A DNA stretch of 64,000 nucleotides, taken from NCBI RefSeq assembly GCF_964340395.1, contig NC_135552.1, forward strand, positions 13,977,194-14,041,193. Reading direction: 5' to 3'. The stretch is from Glandiceps talaboti (Eukaryota > Hemichordata > Enteropneusta > Spengelidae). The notes under the pieces are model-generated. The model did no database searches and was not told the DNA's origin. It saw nothing but the letters and a program-made list of their open reading frames with translations. The translations under genes and the position numbers were made by a program. Every line of letters begins with the position of its first letter. Position 1 is the first letter of the stretch. Below, in pieces: positions 37,801 to 49,067 of this stretch.

Positions 37801-38379
37801 AACTGTCAACACATAGCGGGTATTGCTGCAGTAATTTGTCACCCAATGGTGTATTATCGATACATCATGTGACAATGATATGTTTGATGACGTCAGAATG
37901 TATTTATTTTGAATAATATCGTTGTGATTAAAATCTTCTGATTCTATGGACTGCTGAAGAAAAGTGTCTGTAGTAGGCCCAACAAGAAACAAACAAATCA
38001 CTCGGCTGTCATTTGCATTGAGAGCTAAACCTCTACCCCAAGTTTTTCGTATTGCAGCTCGCCTTGTCCCTCCTTTAGCATTTGATAAAACCAGTACCAA
38101 CAAAGTTAACATCTGGGAATCTGCACATTTCGTTTCTTTATTAATGACGTAAACTGTGTCCTTTATTGATGAACTTCTGGCTTTTGGTGGCGCTGTTTGT
38201 TTTTCAACATCGGGTATACTGTGATTCGAACGTGTAGGGTTAGATACACGCATTGACCACACCAGTGACAGTTGAGATGTTTTTGGTATTTTCTCGAGTT
38301 GGATGTATATAAGGAAAAGGATATAAACGAACAATAATACAAAACCGCAACGAAGAAACGATCTCCGTATCGGCCACAT
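34813..38379 (-). CDS. Four-domain GT31 glycosyltransferase, copy 2 (1188 residues)
   Basis: An uninterrupted single-exon frame for a type II membrane protein: basic tail (1-9), anchor (about 10-27), stem, then four GT31-like domains at about 91-330, 378-620, 679-925 and 979-1188. Family motifs: domain 1 RRAAIRKTWG but VDDTTF instead of DDD; domain 2 KVDDDVFVN (475-483) and EEVYMG; domain 3 LRRAIRETWG, KVDDDVFLN (789-797) and KWEDVYIG (864-871); domain 4 LEATVVHVN in place of DxD, and SYDVYFG. Members transfer Gal, GlcNAc or GalNAc from UDP-sugars in beta-1,3 linkage in the Golgi; here only domains 2 and 3 look able to bind the metal and donor. Single-domain relatives are usually 300-400 residues. 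Relative to copy 1 it ends about 36 residues early (Gln codon to TAG) and lacks 12 residues (36 nt) in domain 4. The acceptor cannot be predicted. Confidence 0.9.
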   Translation of the reverse strand: MWPIRRSFLRCGFVLLFVYILFLIYIQLEKIPKTSQLSLVWSMRVSNPTRSNHSIPDVEKQTAPPKARSSSIKDTVYVINKETKCADSQMLTLLVLVLSNAKGGTRRAAIRKTWGRGLALNANDSRVICLFLVGPTTDTFLQQSIESEDFNHNDIIQNKYILTSSNISLSHDVSIIHHWVTNYCSNTRYVLTVDDTTFVILDNVQRYLNTVSMVDFAGRKVDNNYRQVNENQNSSISESDNSHLDKCQPVLLSIDVIRRVSVLLQREGFQPYTSVNSYFRMLDENQHISTIDIDQFDINGSRRTHCGLQDTLLSCNVEPRLMYALGRRLGDEVVENTSSQNTKSAENFDSRLGRNETYDHFPFITFPTNAGNPCEDHEAIFLLLITVSIHENAEIRQTIRNTRGRIVEITGKKIIQMFFIENLYDNRLLRENDKYHDIILSNVQRGDKRTDKIPTFLKFLKWTSTHCQNVKFIAKVDDDVFVNLRHLVKMLLDSPRNCYFTGYILDVTKTPINEHTNISTILKQNLSERFPPVPSGFAYIMTSDVANELLSSARPERVFPLEEVYMGMQLSYLGISILHHDGFDMSGSKQSICGLKEIIASNNMMSDMMFVKWQELEEWGNYKRCSKNNIRLKHNTSEGIGVEEGQVYGLELTSTKGHGTGPFLINHPNRCKTINTTDDVFVLVGVHTHPKNKELRRAIRETWGSSNTDSESGLRIETIFFIGLTGSGEGQKSVEKENFEYGDIIQINFVESYPHLVLKTLSILKWASEYCTNAEYLIKVDDDVFLNYHNLIEFLQYSPRKNLYMGNARLSSRPIRNKQHELYTPSEIWPSSSYPPFANGGSYVLSIDLVSRIIEKSKEVPIFKWEDVYIGIILQQLGIMLYPHIHFDIDYKGKYRHPCIFPSALASHGFTAQMDRFFWKMLQNPSSLAKCNGRTLEKLRPNFYTSSIGENPSSQTTSNKTMDVIHAPLQYFSNEKNNPPFLIIFLMTLPKEYEYRKYFRQLLSQSDVLRNQIMVRFVVGTSEEFKDDLWTVVSHENELYRDILQQTFIDTLQNNTRKLLSALHWATTSRLPGTFVMFLEATVVHVNIESVLRHLHSAPQTNYVFCCEKSGSKAVRSQAEYYPSHCDKRAATIMSFDVAEKVVEFSQKRPIIKSYDVYFGILLHDLNITIQHGDNFNVRGLNKQLFDI

Positions 38380-38625
38380 TGTGACCTTGTGTACAGGTAG
38401 CTCTGAACAAATCAGTCAACTTTTCTTGAAGACTATCTCGCGTCGTGTTACTTCTCTAATCTTCTATGTGATTGGGTGATATCCTGTAAATTGATTGAAA
38501 TGTAAGCCAGTTATCCAATCAAATACAATGTGTTTTACAATAGTAATGATGTTGGCTTGATGTTTCACTCATGAGACATGACGTTTTTGACATAAAGATA
38601 GACACATTTCAACTCCAGACTAACA

Positions 38626-40189
38626 ATAACGTTAACAGAGACACAACTGTGTGATACAGCGGGATCCTGTGCCCAATCACACAGAAAAGTGATAAGCATT
38701 GGTATTCTTTCACAGTACAGTAGAAACAGGCTTTGTTGAAAATATTACACATGGACGTTAAATGGCTTTAATTGTATACTTTCCAACTGATAATCAACAT
38801 GCTAACTTGACTACTTGAATTGAATGTATTTCCACCAAAAACATAAGATAATAACAATACCAAAACCAGATTTAAATTGAATGCCTTCCGTAAGGGTATA
38901 GTCTTGCAATGTCATGATTTATGGAAGAAATTTAGCTCTATATATGTGATTTTTCAAGTCCCAATGAAAGTTGTTCAAATGCCCGCCTCCTATTCTCAGC
39001 ACAGGAAAGCTTGGCATCCTCGAATTCACTCGGCTTTCGTGATCCCCTACATACCCGGGATATGCACACCCGTTTTAGCGGCAAATAATAAACGAAATTC
39101 AATGCCTCATAACATTGCTATAATTACGCGAGAAAGTTTACATACTTCATGGTAAGCATCGTAACCCTTTTAATAACACTTTAATACAGTGAAGTAATAC
39201 GGTATTATTGCCCTACTTCGTCACTGGGTAAAATGTATACATTCCTATTTCGACCGACAGATGTACCATCTGCTCCAAATCCTACAAGTTTCGCACTCCT
39301 TTTAATCACTACGGGAAGTTGTCAAGATTTTGCTGAGTGGCGCGCCTTGTTGTTATCAGGAGAAATCGGAAAAGAAAATGGTAGAAGGAGACGGTTCTCG
39401 GTCTATATAATACTTCCTAAACTTCTAATCGAAAATCTAAAAAAATACGATTTCTCTTTATTCATCTGTGCATTAGTGTGTGAAATTTGAAAATGATATG
39501 TCCATATTTGACGAAATTGAAACGATGACAAATATTTCACCTGTTTGTGAACTCCGCGCCCATTGTAAACATATTTTAAAGCCAAGAAAAAAGAAGAAGA
39601 ATTGTTTTCTGGTCAGTTTGCATCACTTAAATGCCCCGCCTTTATCTTCTTTTTTTCTCGTGTTTGTCCAGCCAATGCAGACTGCAGATCCAAGGGAAAA
39701 CACAAAATAACTCTCCCTACATTTATTTAATTGCTACTGATCATGGAAGACAACTGCAGAACTAATCATGACCAATTAACAAAAAAAAAATCGCGTCGTC
39801 ACACCACTTTAGGCAACATTTTCTGACCAGAAACAACAACTTTCTTTTCTGTGGCCATCGCGTCTAATTACCGGAATATGCCAATAAATTATTTAAACTG
39901 GAAACTAAATCGATAATATTTTCAAGACATGCGTTTTGGTATCGCAAATGTATGTACCAAGTTATAATGAATTTGAAGCGTGCATTTTTTAGATATAGCC
40001 TAATGACCGAAAACCATTAATTACGTAAATTGCTCAGTAATATTCATGGTATGTTATAATAAACTGGTCCAATATACTCAGACTCTGATAATACCACAGA
40101 AGATCACAATGACGTAACTGTGAAGACGTGTGTATGCGTCGCTCCTGCAAAATACTAGTGTTTAGCCTGTTTTTAAACGTTTTGCGACT
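38626..40189. other. No gene recognised; one dispersed-repeat unit
   Basis: The GT31 duplication homology ends at about 38625. The stretch holds short open frames without motifs and one degenerate unit of the TTATGCAAATTA family at about 39940-40060. Confidence 0.45.
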
Positions 40190-40623
40190 GATTTCACTCC
40201 AAACTACTAGTACGAAATGCCAAGAAGTGATAGACAAGGTGATCTCCAGCTCTGTCAAAGATGTAACAATATTCGTTTTCCAGTACCAAGTCAAAGCATT
40301 GCCAAGATGGCTGCAATATAACCGACAATGACGATCGAGAGTTGAGTAACAAAATGGAAAAACTCCAAACTAGATGGCATCCAAGCTACACTTCTCGATC
40401 TCACTACCAAAGTTGATAAACTTGTTGACATGGAAGGCAAACTGTAAGACCTACAACAGTCTGTCACTTATGTCAGTAATTCTTTTGACGAATTTACATG
40501 GCAGCTAAAGAGCCTCAAAAATGAAAACAAAGGGTTGAAAGAACAGCTTGCGAAGACAACAAATTGAACCTAATGATCTGCAACAGTATACCCGCAGAAA
40601 CAACTTATAATTGTCGGGATTAC

Positions 40624-40804
40624 CAGAAGAAGAAGAAGAAGAAGAAGAAGAAGAAGAAGAAGAAGAAGAAGAAGAAGAAGAAGAAGAAGAAGAAGAAAAA
40701 AAGAAGAAGAAGAAGAAGAAGAAGAAGAAGAAGAAGAAGAAGAAGAAGAAGAAGAAGAAGAAGAAGAAGAAGAAGAAGAAGATGATGATGATGATGATGA
40801 TGAT
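40624..40804. repeat. (GAA)n/(GAT)n microsatellite inside LINE ORF1
   Basis: About 155 bp of GAA triplets, interrupted once by AAAAA, is followed by about 20 bp of GAT. It lies where ORF1 would encode an acidic stretch, so it probably expanded from a native Glu/Asp-rich run. The long E, K, R, S, L and F frames here are not genes. Confidence 0.9.
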
Positions 40805-42158
40805 AATGAAGAAGATACTGATGACATACATCGTGGTAAGAGTCGGTGAACAGTTCACCAGACGATATTGACATATCCCACCGTTGACCACGCAGAACAA
40901 ATCGTCAGAGTCAACATCAACCTGCAACCATTATCGTTAAATTCGTCCGACGTACCGTCCGCAACAAACTGTACAACTCAAAGAAACATCTTAAAGACAA
41001 AACCGCCCGTAACATCGGATATACAAGTAACAACCGTTTATACATCAGTGAAAACTTAACCCCAACAAATAAATCATCTATTCTACGAGGCAAACCCAAC
41101 TACGCAACACAAAGCAGAGGAAATTCATCTGGACCCAAAACGGCAAGATCTATGCAAGGAAGAATAATGGTGACCCAGCTATCTGTATAACAGCAACCCA
41201 AGATCTTCGGCGAATTGTCCGAATTATACAACATTTATGTAGTGAACTTGTGTACATATTTATGGAACTGAACTCAGACTCTTTGCCTGACCATGGAGGT
41301 ATGACAAAACAAAATGTTCATTTTACTCTACAGACCAGTTCAATGAAGGTACAGTAGTTGTACATCTTATTCTCAAAACTCGTTTTCTTTTTTCACATTA
41401 GAATATCAGATCGTTAGCTAAACATTACGATGATCTAGTATCTCTCTTAGATATCTTGGATTGTAAGTTTATTTTTTTTTAGCTTTGGCAGAAACGTCCA
41501 CTGGTTAAATCACAATCACGGTAACTATCTCAACTCTTTCTTCTTCCACTCTGTCTCTGAACAAGATCTTTTAAATGAAATCAAAACTTTAGACCCACGT
41601 AAAGCTGTTAATATTCGTCAATATTCACCCGAGACATATCACACATGCTGCACATATCATCGCTCGTCCTCTTGCACACGTCGTCAATTGTTCATTGAGC
41701 CAAGGAGTATTCCCAGATTCTTTAAAAATAGCGAAAATAATGCCAATTTATAAAAAAAGGTGTAGCCGTCAACGTCGGCAACTATAGACCCATTTCAATT
41801 CTCCCTACATTTAGTACAGTTATAGAGTTAATTGCAAATAAACAGTTTATCAATTATCTTGAAACTAAACATATTCTTTTAGATACACAAATTGGATTCC
41901 GCAAAAACTATAACACAAAATTGGCCATTGCAGACCTGGTCAATGATATTAGTGAACAAATAGACAACGGATTTATCACTGTCGGCATTTTCATTGACCT
42001 TAAAAAGCATTTGATACCATAAACCACGACATCTTAACTCATAATTAGAGCATTATGGCATAAGTGGCATTCCACTACATTGGTCTAAAACCTATCTCAC
42101 AAACCGACAGCAATACGTTACCATTGATAATATATCATCCCCTATAACCACATTCAAT

Positions 42159-42725
42159 GTGGCGTCCAACAATAATAAGCAAGGATTGATTCTTGGCCCC
42201 ATTCTATTCTTAATATATATCAACGACATAGCAAATTCTACCAACTCCTTCCAGTTTCGACTTTTCGCAGATGACACTGACTTATTCAAATCTATCGGTG
42301 GAAACAAGATTAATCTTAGCCACATAAATGTTGATTTTCAGAAGGTTTATGACTGGTGTCGAGCTAACAAGCTAACGGTCAATGTTGAAAAAAATAATTA
42401 CATGGTCATTAAAACACCCCGTAAACCTGTGAACGTAGAGGGCAGTCTGGGAATCGATGGAAGTGAATTGAACAACATCTCCTCGACAACGTATCCTGGA
42501 GCTTCCCTTGACATCAATTTTAACTGGAAGTCCCACATCCAAAAAGTTGTCAAATCTATTGCCCCAAAGGTCGGACTTATCTCACTACTCCGACACTTTA
42601 TTCCGAAATATATTCTTCTGTTATTGTACAACTCGCTAATTCTTCCACACGTAAGCTACTGTGTCGAAATCTGGGGCAATACCTACACTTCTTTCTTGGA
42701 ACAATTTACTACAAAAGAAATTTAG
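42159..42725 (+). pseudogene. LINE reverse transcriptase, open segment
   Basis: The longest surviving RT frame of the element (188 residues). It contains LGPILFLIYINDI, FRLFADDTDLF with the catalytic Asp pair, WCRANKLTVNVEKNNYMV and the thumb-like FNWKSHIQKV and LLLLYNSLILPHVSYCVEIW. The upstream RT motifs lie in other frames from about 41540. Confidence 0.85.
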
Positions 42726-43421
42726 TTATCACTTTCTCTGACTTCCGTGTCCATACTGACCCTTTACTCAAACAGAAACATATTTTACCAATTCATAAAC
42801 TTTGTGTATTTCACACCTGCCTCTTTACTTTTGATTTGTTACACAATCGTTTTGCCCATGATGTAAATCGCTATTTGGATACAATTTCACATTCCTATCC
42901 CACTCGTTCCGCTACACAGCGCAATTTCTACGTACCCAAAGTTACCTTAACACAAAGTAAGCACAGTGTAAGATATACAGCCACTCATCACTGGAATTTA
43001 TTACACACATTAAATACACCACTGATAGGAAGAGATTCAAATCAACTGTAAAGGCTCACTTGAGTAATTCATAGAAAACACATGATATGTATTTTTTCTC
43101 TTCTTAGTATAAATTGCATTTAAATTTTTATGATACATGTAAATATTTCGTACTAGTATTGTATCATATTTGCAGCTATCCCCTTTCTTTCTTTTCTTAC
43201 TTTTTGTTGCCCAGTTACACATTTGTATTTTTCCCTGTATATTTATTTGTCAGCAGGTTCACAGACTAGACTAGTTTAGATCGAACTATTTCTGTGGCCC
43301 TCACCATACATATTATTCCGTTAACCTCCAAGTTTTTGAAATGTACATAATATTATTCTTCTGTTTTGTATCTGTGAATAAACAATTCAATTCAATTGAT
43401 TTCAATTCAATTCATTCAGAT

Positions 43422-45225
43422 GAACAAAGTGGTTTTAGAAACTTCAAGCTAAAAGCCTGTATTGAACATCTATATGCTATCACTACCATTGTAAGAAATA
43501 GAAAAGCAAAGGGTTTACCCACCTTTGCAGCATTTGTTGAAATGAAAGAAAGCTTGTGATCGGGTAACTACAGATACGCTTTCCTTTAAACTAATTCAAA
43601 GTGGCATCAATAGGAAATTTTACAATGCTGTCAAGAGTTTGTATGAAAATCCAATCTGGAGTGTAAATATCAATGGTTCATTCTCACCATGGTTATCTAC
43701 TAGTTCTGGTGTTAGACAATGATATGTTCTGTCCCCAATCCTTTTTGCTGTGTATTTGAATGATCTTGCCATATAGAAATTAAGAATCTTCATCTTGGTA
43801 TCCCAGTAGGTGACCAAGAAGTTAGTATTCTTTTATATGCTGATGATATTGCCATTTTAGCTGAACGCGAGGAAACCCAAAAAAAGTATGGACTGTCTAG
43901 GAAATTGGTACAAAAGATGGCGTATGGTTATCAATCAAAACAAAAAACTGATTGTTCATTTCAGAAATCAAAATACAGAGAGATCTAATTATAAGTACAG
44001 GTATGCAGGTCAAACCCTAAATACAGTCTCGAAGTACAAATACCTTGGGGGTTATCCTGGTTGAATTTCTCAATTTTAAGATAATCTCTAACCTCTTATT
44101 CAATGCTGTAGGGAGGACCTTAGGGACAGCGATGTTAAATTGTAAAATGCACAGATTTAAATACTTTCGTTTATAATACTTATACCGCACTTTTTGATTC
44201 ATGTGTTGTACCAATCCTGGACTACTGTGCTGATAATTGGGGTTTGGGTAATTCCAAAGAGGTACATAAATTTGCACCTACGTTAGCTTTGAATTGAGAT
44301 ATGGGATGGGACAGTTCAGACCTTCGCCGGAAAATTAATCTCATTAGATTTTTGAATAGGTTGCTGAATATGCCAGATTTCACGATCACAAAATCAGCGT
44401 TTCAGTGGGACTTCACCTTATTTCGTGAATCAAAAAAACTGGTGTTATGATGCGTTTAAGATTTTATTGAATTAGGGTTAGAACATAAATTCGCCAACTT
44501 GGAAATATAAACTACTGATGAAGCAACTGCATTCTTAAGAAATGTTCATGCCAACCAATGGGAATATCAGAAATAATTACAAAACCCTAGTTGAGAACAT
44601 ATGTTAGTTTCACAAAAAACTTACGGAAACGAAAGTTATTCATTAGGGTGGAATATCCCATGCAAAACGCTCTATAATGGATCAATTTAGACTGGACATA
44701 CTCCTACTTAGAATAGAAACAGGCATATTTTGTGGACTTGAAGTTGAAGACAGGGAATGTGACTTCTGCCAAAATTCACCAGAGGATGAAGTGCACTTTA
44801 TGCTTTATTGAAATTTATACAGGGATCTAAGGAAAGCATTACTGGATAAAATAATAACTTTAAAGCCAAACTTTAGTCATATGAACATATACGATAAACT
44901 TCAACATTTAATGATAAAATTTCCCATTGGTACCGCAAACCATTTACACCATCCGAGGCCTTTAACATTAGTAGGAACACCTTTATTTACAATTAAGACG
45001 TATGTGATATTTGTTTATTTATGTATTTAATTTGATATTCTTTGTGTCCTATAAGCCAGGGGGCTGGATGTGGGCTTTTTGTTTGTAAATTTTACTGTAT
45101 AATTTGTTAATTCCAAATAGGACACCTTAATAAACCATAACATAACATAACATAACATAACATAACATAACATAACATAACATAACATAACATAAGATAA
45201 CATAACATAACATAACATAACATAA
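43422..45225 (+). mobile_element. Second non-LTR retrotransposon, 5'-truncated, (CATAA)n tail
   Basis: Starts directly behind the (CAATT)n tail of the first LINE, within the RT: DEQSGFR, then RKFYNAVKSLYEN, SVNINGSFSPWLSTSSGVRQ, a TGA in place of the expected Gly codon, YVLSPILFAVYLNDL, and LLYADDIAIL (YADD codons at about 43836-43847). Downstream is the Cys motif CDFCQNSPEDEVHFML (about 44758) followed by LYRDLRKALL, typical of the C-terminus of such elements. It ends in about 93 bp of CATAA pentamers (45133-45225). Several frameshifts and stops make it inactive. Its RT differs from the neighbour, so it is another clade; which one I cannot tell. Confidence 0.8.
45133..45225. repeat. (CATAA)n tail
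   Basis: About eighteen pentamers with one CATAAG variant, at the 3' end of the second LINE. The minus-strand MLCYVMLCYV frame comes from it. Confidence 0.9.
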
Positions 45226-45959
45226 CCAAATGAAAATATCATTTAATAATAAGAAAATGTTCTGGTGAGGACCATGGAAATAATTCACTCGGAATTAATC
45301 TAGTCCATGAACTATGTGCGACACCTTAATATTCGTTTCTTTTGCATTTGAAGTTGTCTGAGTGAGTGTAAAATATAATGTCACATGAGTGAAACACCAA
45401 GGCAACATCATTTGTACTGTAAAACGCGTTACATAGGGCAGACAAGAAATCTGTAAGGCTATTTTATGTTTTCTTTGTGATGGGCGTACACGCTTTAATA
45501 TGTGGTCGTAAACGCCAGTTAAACGAGTGCTGAACTATGGTGCGCACTTGTTTCAAAATTGTTTATGTAGTTCTTATGTAGTTTGCAGCTGCCTTCTTTT
45601 GTGATGACGGTACACGCTCATGTGGTCGCAAACGCCAGTAAAATGAGTGCTGGACTACGTTGCGCACTTGTTTCATAATTAATTGTTTATGTAGTTCTTG
45701 ATATTTCCTGAATAATATCCTGTGAACTTAGAATTTGTGTCAAATCCAAATTATATAATATCTATGTACTGTGGTTTACTCAGCCATGATGATGCATACA
45801 TGAGTGGACTGATAGACAACAAGTCATCGTAAAAATAATACCACCAATGGCGTTGTAGCACAACTGTGCAGTTTTAAAAAATGTTTATCCATATACTAGT
45901 CCATGCACAATAGGTGTTCATTTGCTGAATGACTATCCACTTGCCTATCCAACCATGTG
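45226..45959. repeat. GTCGCAAACGCCAGT repeat, two units, in gene-free DNA
   Basis: Two units at about 45480-45600 and 45605-45770 share TACACGCT, ATGTGGTCGYAAACGCCAGT, GAGTGCTG.ACTA and TTGTTTATGTAGTTCTT. A third lies at 52205-52380, including the TTTCCTGAATAATATCCTGTG extension. The remainder shows no gene. Confidence 0.65.
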
Positions 45960-46915
45960 CTATCTTTGCAACATACATGATAATTTGGCTGTTGCTATGG
46001 GCGTGGTCTTGTTGCTAGGCACATTTCTTGTTGCTAGGCACATTTGCATATATTTTTAAATTTTTATTCATTTGTCTATTAATCCTCGTTATCTTCGCAA
46101 TATATGTGATCATTTGGCTGTTGCTATGGGCGTGGTCTTGTTGCCAGGAAAATTTACATATATTTTTAATGTTTTTTCAATTGTCTATTAACCCCTGTTG
46201 TCATCTTTGTGAAATACACGACCGTTTGGCTGTTGGTATGGGCGTGGTCATGTTTGCTCGGGATATTTGCATACATTTTTTGAAATGTTTACTCACTTGA
46301 CTACCAGATGATGTTATTTGACCAAAATATACTGCCATTTAATTGTTGCTAAGGGCGTGGTCATGATTGCAAGGGCCAATTATGTCGAAATATTTTGAAG
46401 GAAATCTGCAGAATAACACTTCTAGAAATACCTCATCAAGTTTCAATTTGACCAAGTACTTTTTGAGATATAAATTTTTTGACCAAAATTCATTTTGACT
46501 CTTAATTTGCATATTACTGATGACATCATTATATGCTTAATATATCTTCATCTATACACCCACAGATGCATCCCTGTTAAAGTTCAGCCCAGTCTGCTGA
46601 GTAGTTTTGGAATTACAGGTTTTTGACCAAAAAGACATATTTTTAGTCCTAATTTGCATATTACTACGGGAATCATCATGTCATGAACAAATCTTAATCA
46701 ACTCACCCCAGAAAATGTTCCCACCAAATTTCATGCCAATCTGCTCAGTACTTTTGGAGTTTAAGTTTTTTGACCAAAAATAACATTTTTCGACCCCAAA
46801 CCCACATCTCTAATGCAATCATTTTCATTTGAACAATTTCCCAACTAGGCACCAGAAGTAACATGAGCACCAAATATCAAAGCAATCGGTTTAGCATTTT
46901 TTTTACTTTAAGTTG

Positions 46916-46920
<5 letters not shown>
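45960..46920. repeat. Modular tandem repeat, inverted copy
   Basis: Reverse-complement arrangement of the 26- and 53-kb copies: three to four units with GCTATGGGCGTGGTCTTGTT, then units with TTTGGAGTTTAAGTTTTTTG and CCTAATTTGCATATTACT, ending at a (CA)n run. Confidence 0.7.
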
Positions 46921-47004
<84 letters not shown>

Positions 47005-47008
47005 TCAG
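46921..47008. repeat. (CA)n(CAGA)n microsatellite
   Basis: About 54 bp of CA followed by about 30 bp of CAGA units, joining the modular repeat to the next dispersed repeat. Confidence 0.9.
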
Positions 47009-47335
47009 ACAGACACTTTGCCATGCCTATATCACTACTAGACTGAACCTTATCAGTTCAGTTGTACTAAAAACACATGCCCCCTCAAATACTTTACTTC
47101 TAAGTGATTGAATGGTTACATGATTGAAAGGAAAGCAGTAGCAACAAATAAATACTAAAATGTTACTGTGATATGCAGGAAAAAGATGGATTTTGATAAT
47201 TGACCCTGGGGTCAAAGTCAACCTGAAAAGGCAAGTACTCTAGAGAAAGATTACACCTAATAATATTGAGATAGACACTTGAATTATGATGTCTCCAAGC
47301 ATTAAAAATTTTGATGATTTATACAGTAAATCATG
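47009..47335. repeat. Dispersed repeat with CTCAAATACTTTACTTCTA (unit 2 copy)
   Basis: Nearly identical to 23610-23918, including GACTGAA.CTTATCAGTTCA, TGGTTACATGATTGAAAGG and TTGACCCTGGGGTCAAAGTC. Confidence 0.75.
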
Positions 47336-47379
47336 ATTGCTCATTTGGCCACCATTCAGGCAAAAGCACCAAATGTAAA

Positions 47380-47700
47380 GCATGTGTTATATATCTCTCT
47401 CAACAAACTCCATAGGACATATACGCAATGTTATGGTTGATACATTCATATAGTATGAATTTTAAATTTGAAGCATGCAGTCTTAAAATATAAAAAAACA
47501 GCTAATCACCGAAAATAATTAATTATGCAAATTACTCATTAAAACTGAATATAATGCCAACAGGCTTCACATGTTATGTGTGTTTATTATAGATGATGTT
47601 CGTTTACCAATACAAATGATGCGGAATTTAAAGTATGCATTCTTTAGATATGGCTTAATTACTGAAAATTATTAGTTATGCAAATTACTCAGGGTCAGGG
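47380..47700. repeat. TTATGCAAATTA tandem units (two to three)
   Basis: Degenerate units of about 145 bp of the family described at 17150-17880, with CATAGGACATATACGC, GAAGCATGCAGTCTTAA and TAATTATGCAAATTACTCA. Confidence 0.65.
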
Positions 47701-47916
47701 ATTTGGAACCACACCAAATTTGTTCTTGTCCTTAGTCACATACTCGTATATAAGCCTGACCATTGTCCATACATTGTATGTATGTATAGTGTCTGCTTAC
47801 CTTGTAAATCTATTGAAAGTGTGTTAAGGTATCCTTTGTTATAATACAAATGACTTTTGATTGAACGTGATTTTTTTTAAAAACTTTTTTGAGTTGAGGA
47901 CATGCTCTCTTCAATT

Positions 47917-47921
<5 letters not shown>

Positions 47922-48000
<79 letters not shown>
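47922..48000. repeat. (TA)n microsatellite
   Basis: About 79 bp of TA directly before a dispersed-repeat copy, as at 23919-24006. Confidence 0.95.
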
Positions 48001-48003
<3 letters not shown>

Positions 48004-48770
48004 GTGCCCCAGTTTAGACTCCTCTTTCAATATGGCTGCTTCTAGAAACGAACAACAAATAAAGACAGTGATATCAGGCAACAGACTTGAACAAGTAAAG
48101 GCGGACGTAAATATAATTGAGACATTGTGAAAGGTTAGTGAAAGGTTAGGGCGGGACGGGCGATCACTACTTTCTAGATTTTAGTTTTCCGTTGCTTGTA
48201 GTGCCAGTGGCAAGACCAAAGCAAAAAGAAGTGTTAGGTGTATATTACAGTCTTCATGACCATCACATAACTTGGCATGACAAATAAATAAGTGTTGGTG
48301 TCACCATAAACGATGCTGAGACGTGACGCAGTTGTCAAATTCCAATATTCTGGTGACTTGTTGTGAATGGTGGAATTATCAGAAAATGTAAGTCGTAATT
48401 CATGTATTAAACTTACCTCTGAATGATTTCCGTATACAGTATTCTATGTTACATAAAATAACAGATATAGTCCTTTCAAAACTAACTAGAAAAAGAGGGA
48501 AAGACGTCGAAGTACTTGTAGTTTTACTGAACGATTGCGTGACTTATCAATGAGCGACAGTGTTACCTTTGACCCTATCTGTTGTTGCATTGGTTTTCCA
48601 CTGATTATCATATACTATGACGTCACAGGCCAAAGTTTAAAGCACATACCACAGTCAGTCGCTAGGGAACCAGAACCAGAACCGAAGTACTCCTACGCTT
48701 TGACATACGAAAGACGTTTAATAAGAGAACATATGGTTATGTTTATTCATTAATTTCATTTCTCTTAACA
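48001..48770. repeat. Dispersed repeat with a full CRE (copy 2)
   Basis: Matches 24007-24760, with a TGCTTCTAGAAACGAACAAC insertion near the start. TGACGTCA is at 48618-48625. Confidence 0.75.
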
Positions 48771-48918
48771 TTTATATTCACACTTATGACTTACAAACTC
48801 GATATTAAGGATTGGACGGGGCGACTCCAATATATTCGTATTGTGATAGACATTTACAACTTCTTTTGATTACTACTGTCAGAAATCTGAATGATTCCTT
48901 GGTTTAACTTCGCGGAAA

Positions 48919-48945
48919 AGACATTGCATTTGAGATAAGACTTCT

Positions 48946-48985
<40 letters not shown>

Positions 48986-49032
48986 CACACATAAATATAA
49001 TAAAGTTGGTTTTTAGCATAACTGAAGTGAGA

Positions 49033-49067
<35 letters not shown>

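Larger units (their letters stand above)
40190..43421 (+). mobile_element. L2/CR1-type LINE, degenerate, with (CAATT)n tail
   Basis: ORF1 remnants run from about 40190 to 41240: a coiled coil (LLDLTTKVDKLVDME, LKSLKNENKGLKEQL), a GAA-repeat insertion, then FVRRTVRNKLYNSKKHLKDK, SENLTP and FIWTQNGKIYARKN, typical of ORF1 C-termini. The endonuclease is nearly gone: only NIRSLAKHYDDLVSLLDIL (about 41399-41460) remains before a jump to RT sequence. The reverse transcriptase reads GNYRPISILPTF, IGFRK, LGPILFLIYINDI and FADDT (42264-42275), with frameshifts before 42159. The 3' end has a short UTR, GAATAAA and a (CAATT)n tail at about 43382-43420. It is a dead copy: ORF1 is broken and the endonuclease deleted. 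Confidence 0.85.

Noticed and set aside
40505-40927. Poly-Phe, poly-Ser, poly-Lys, poly-Glu frames
   Set aside because: All come from one GAA/GAT microsatellite inside LINE ORF1.
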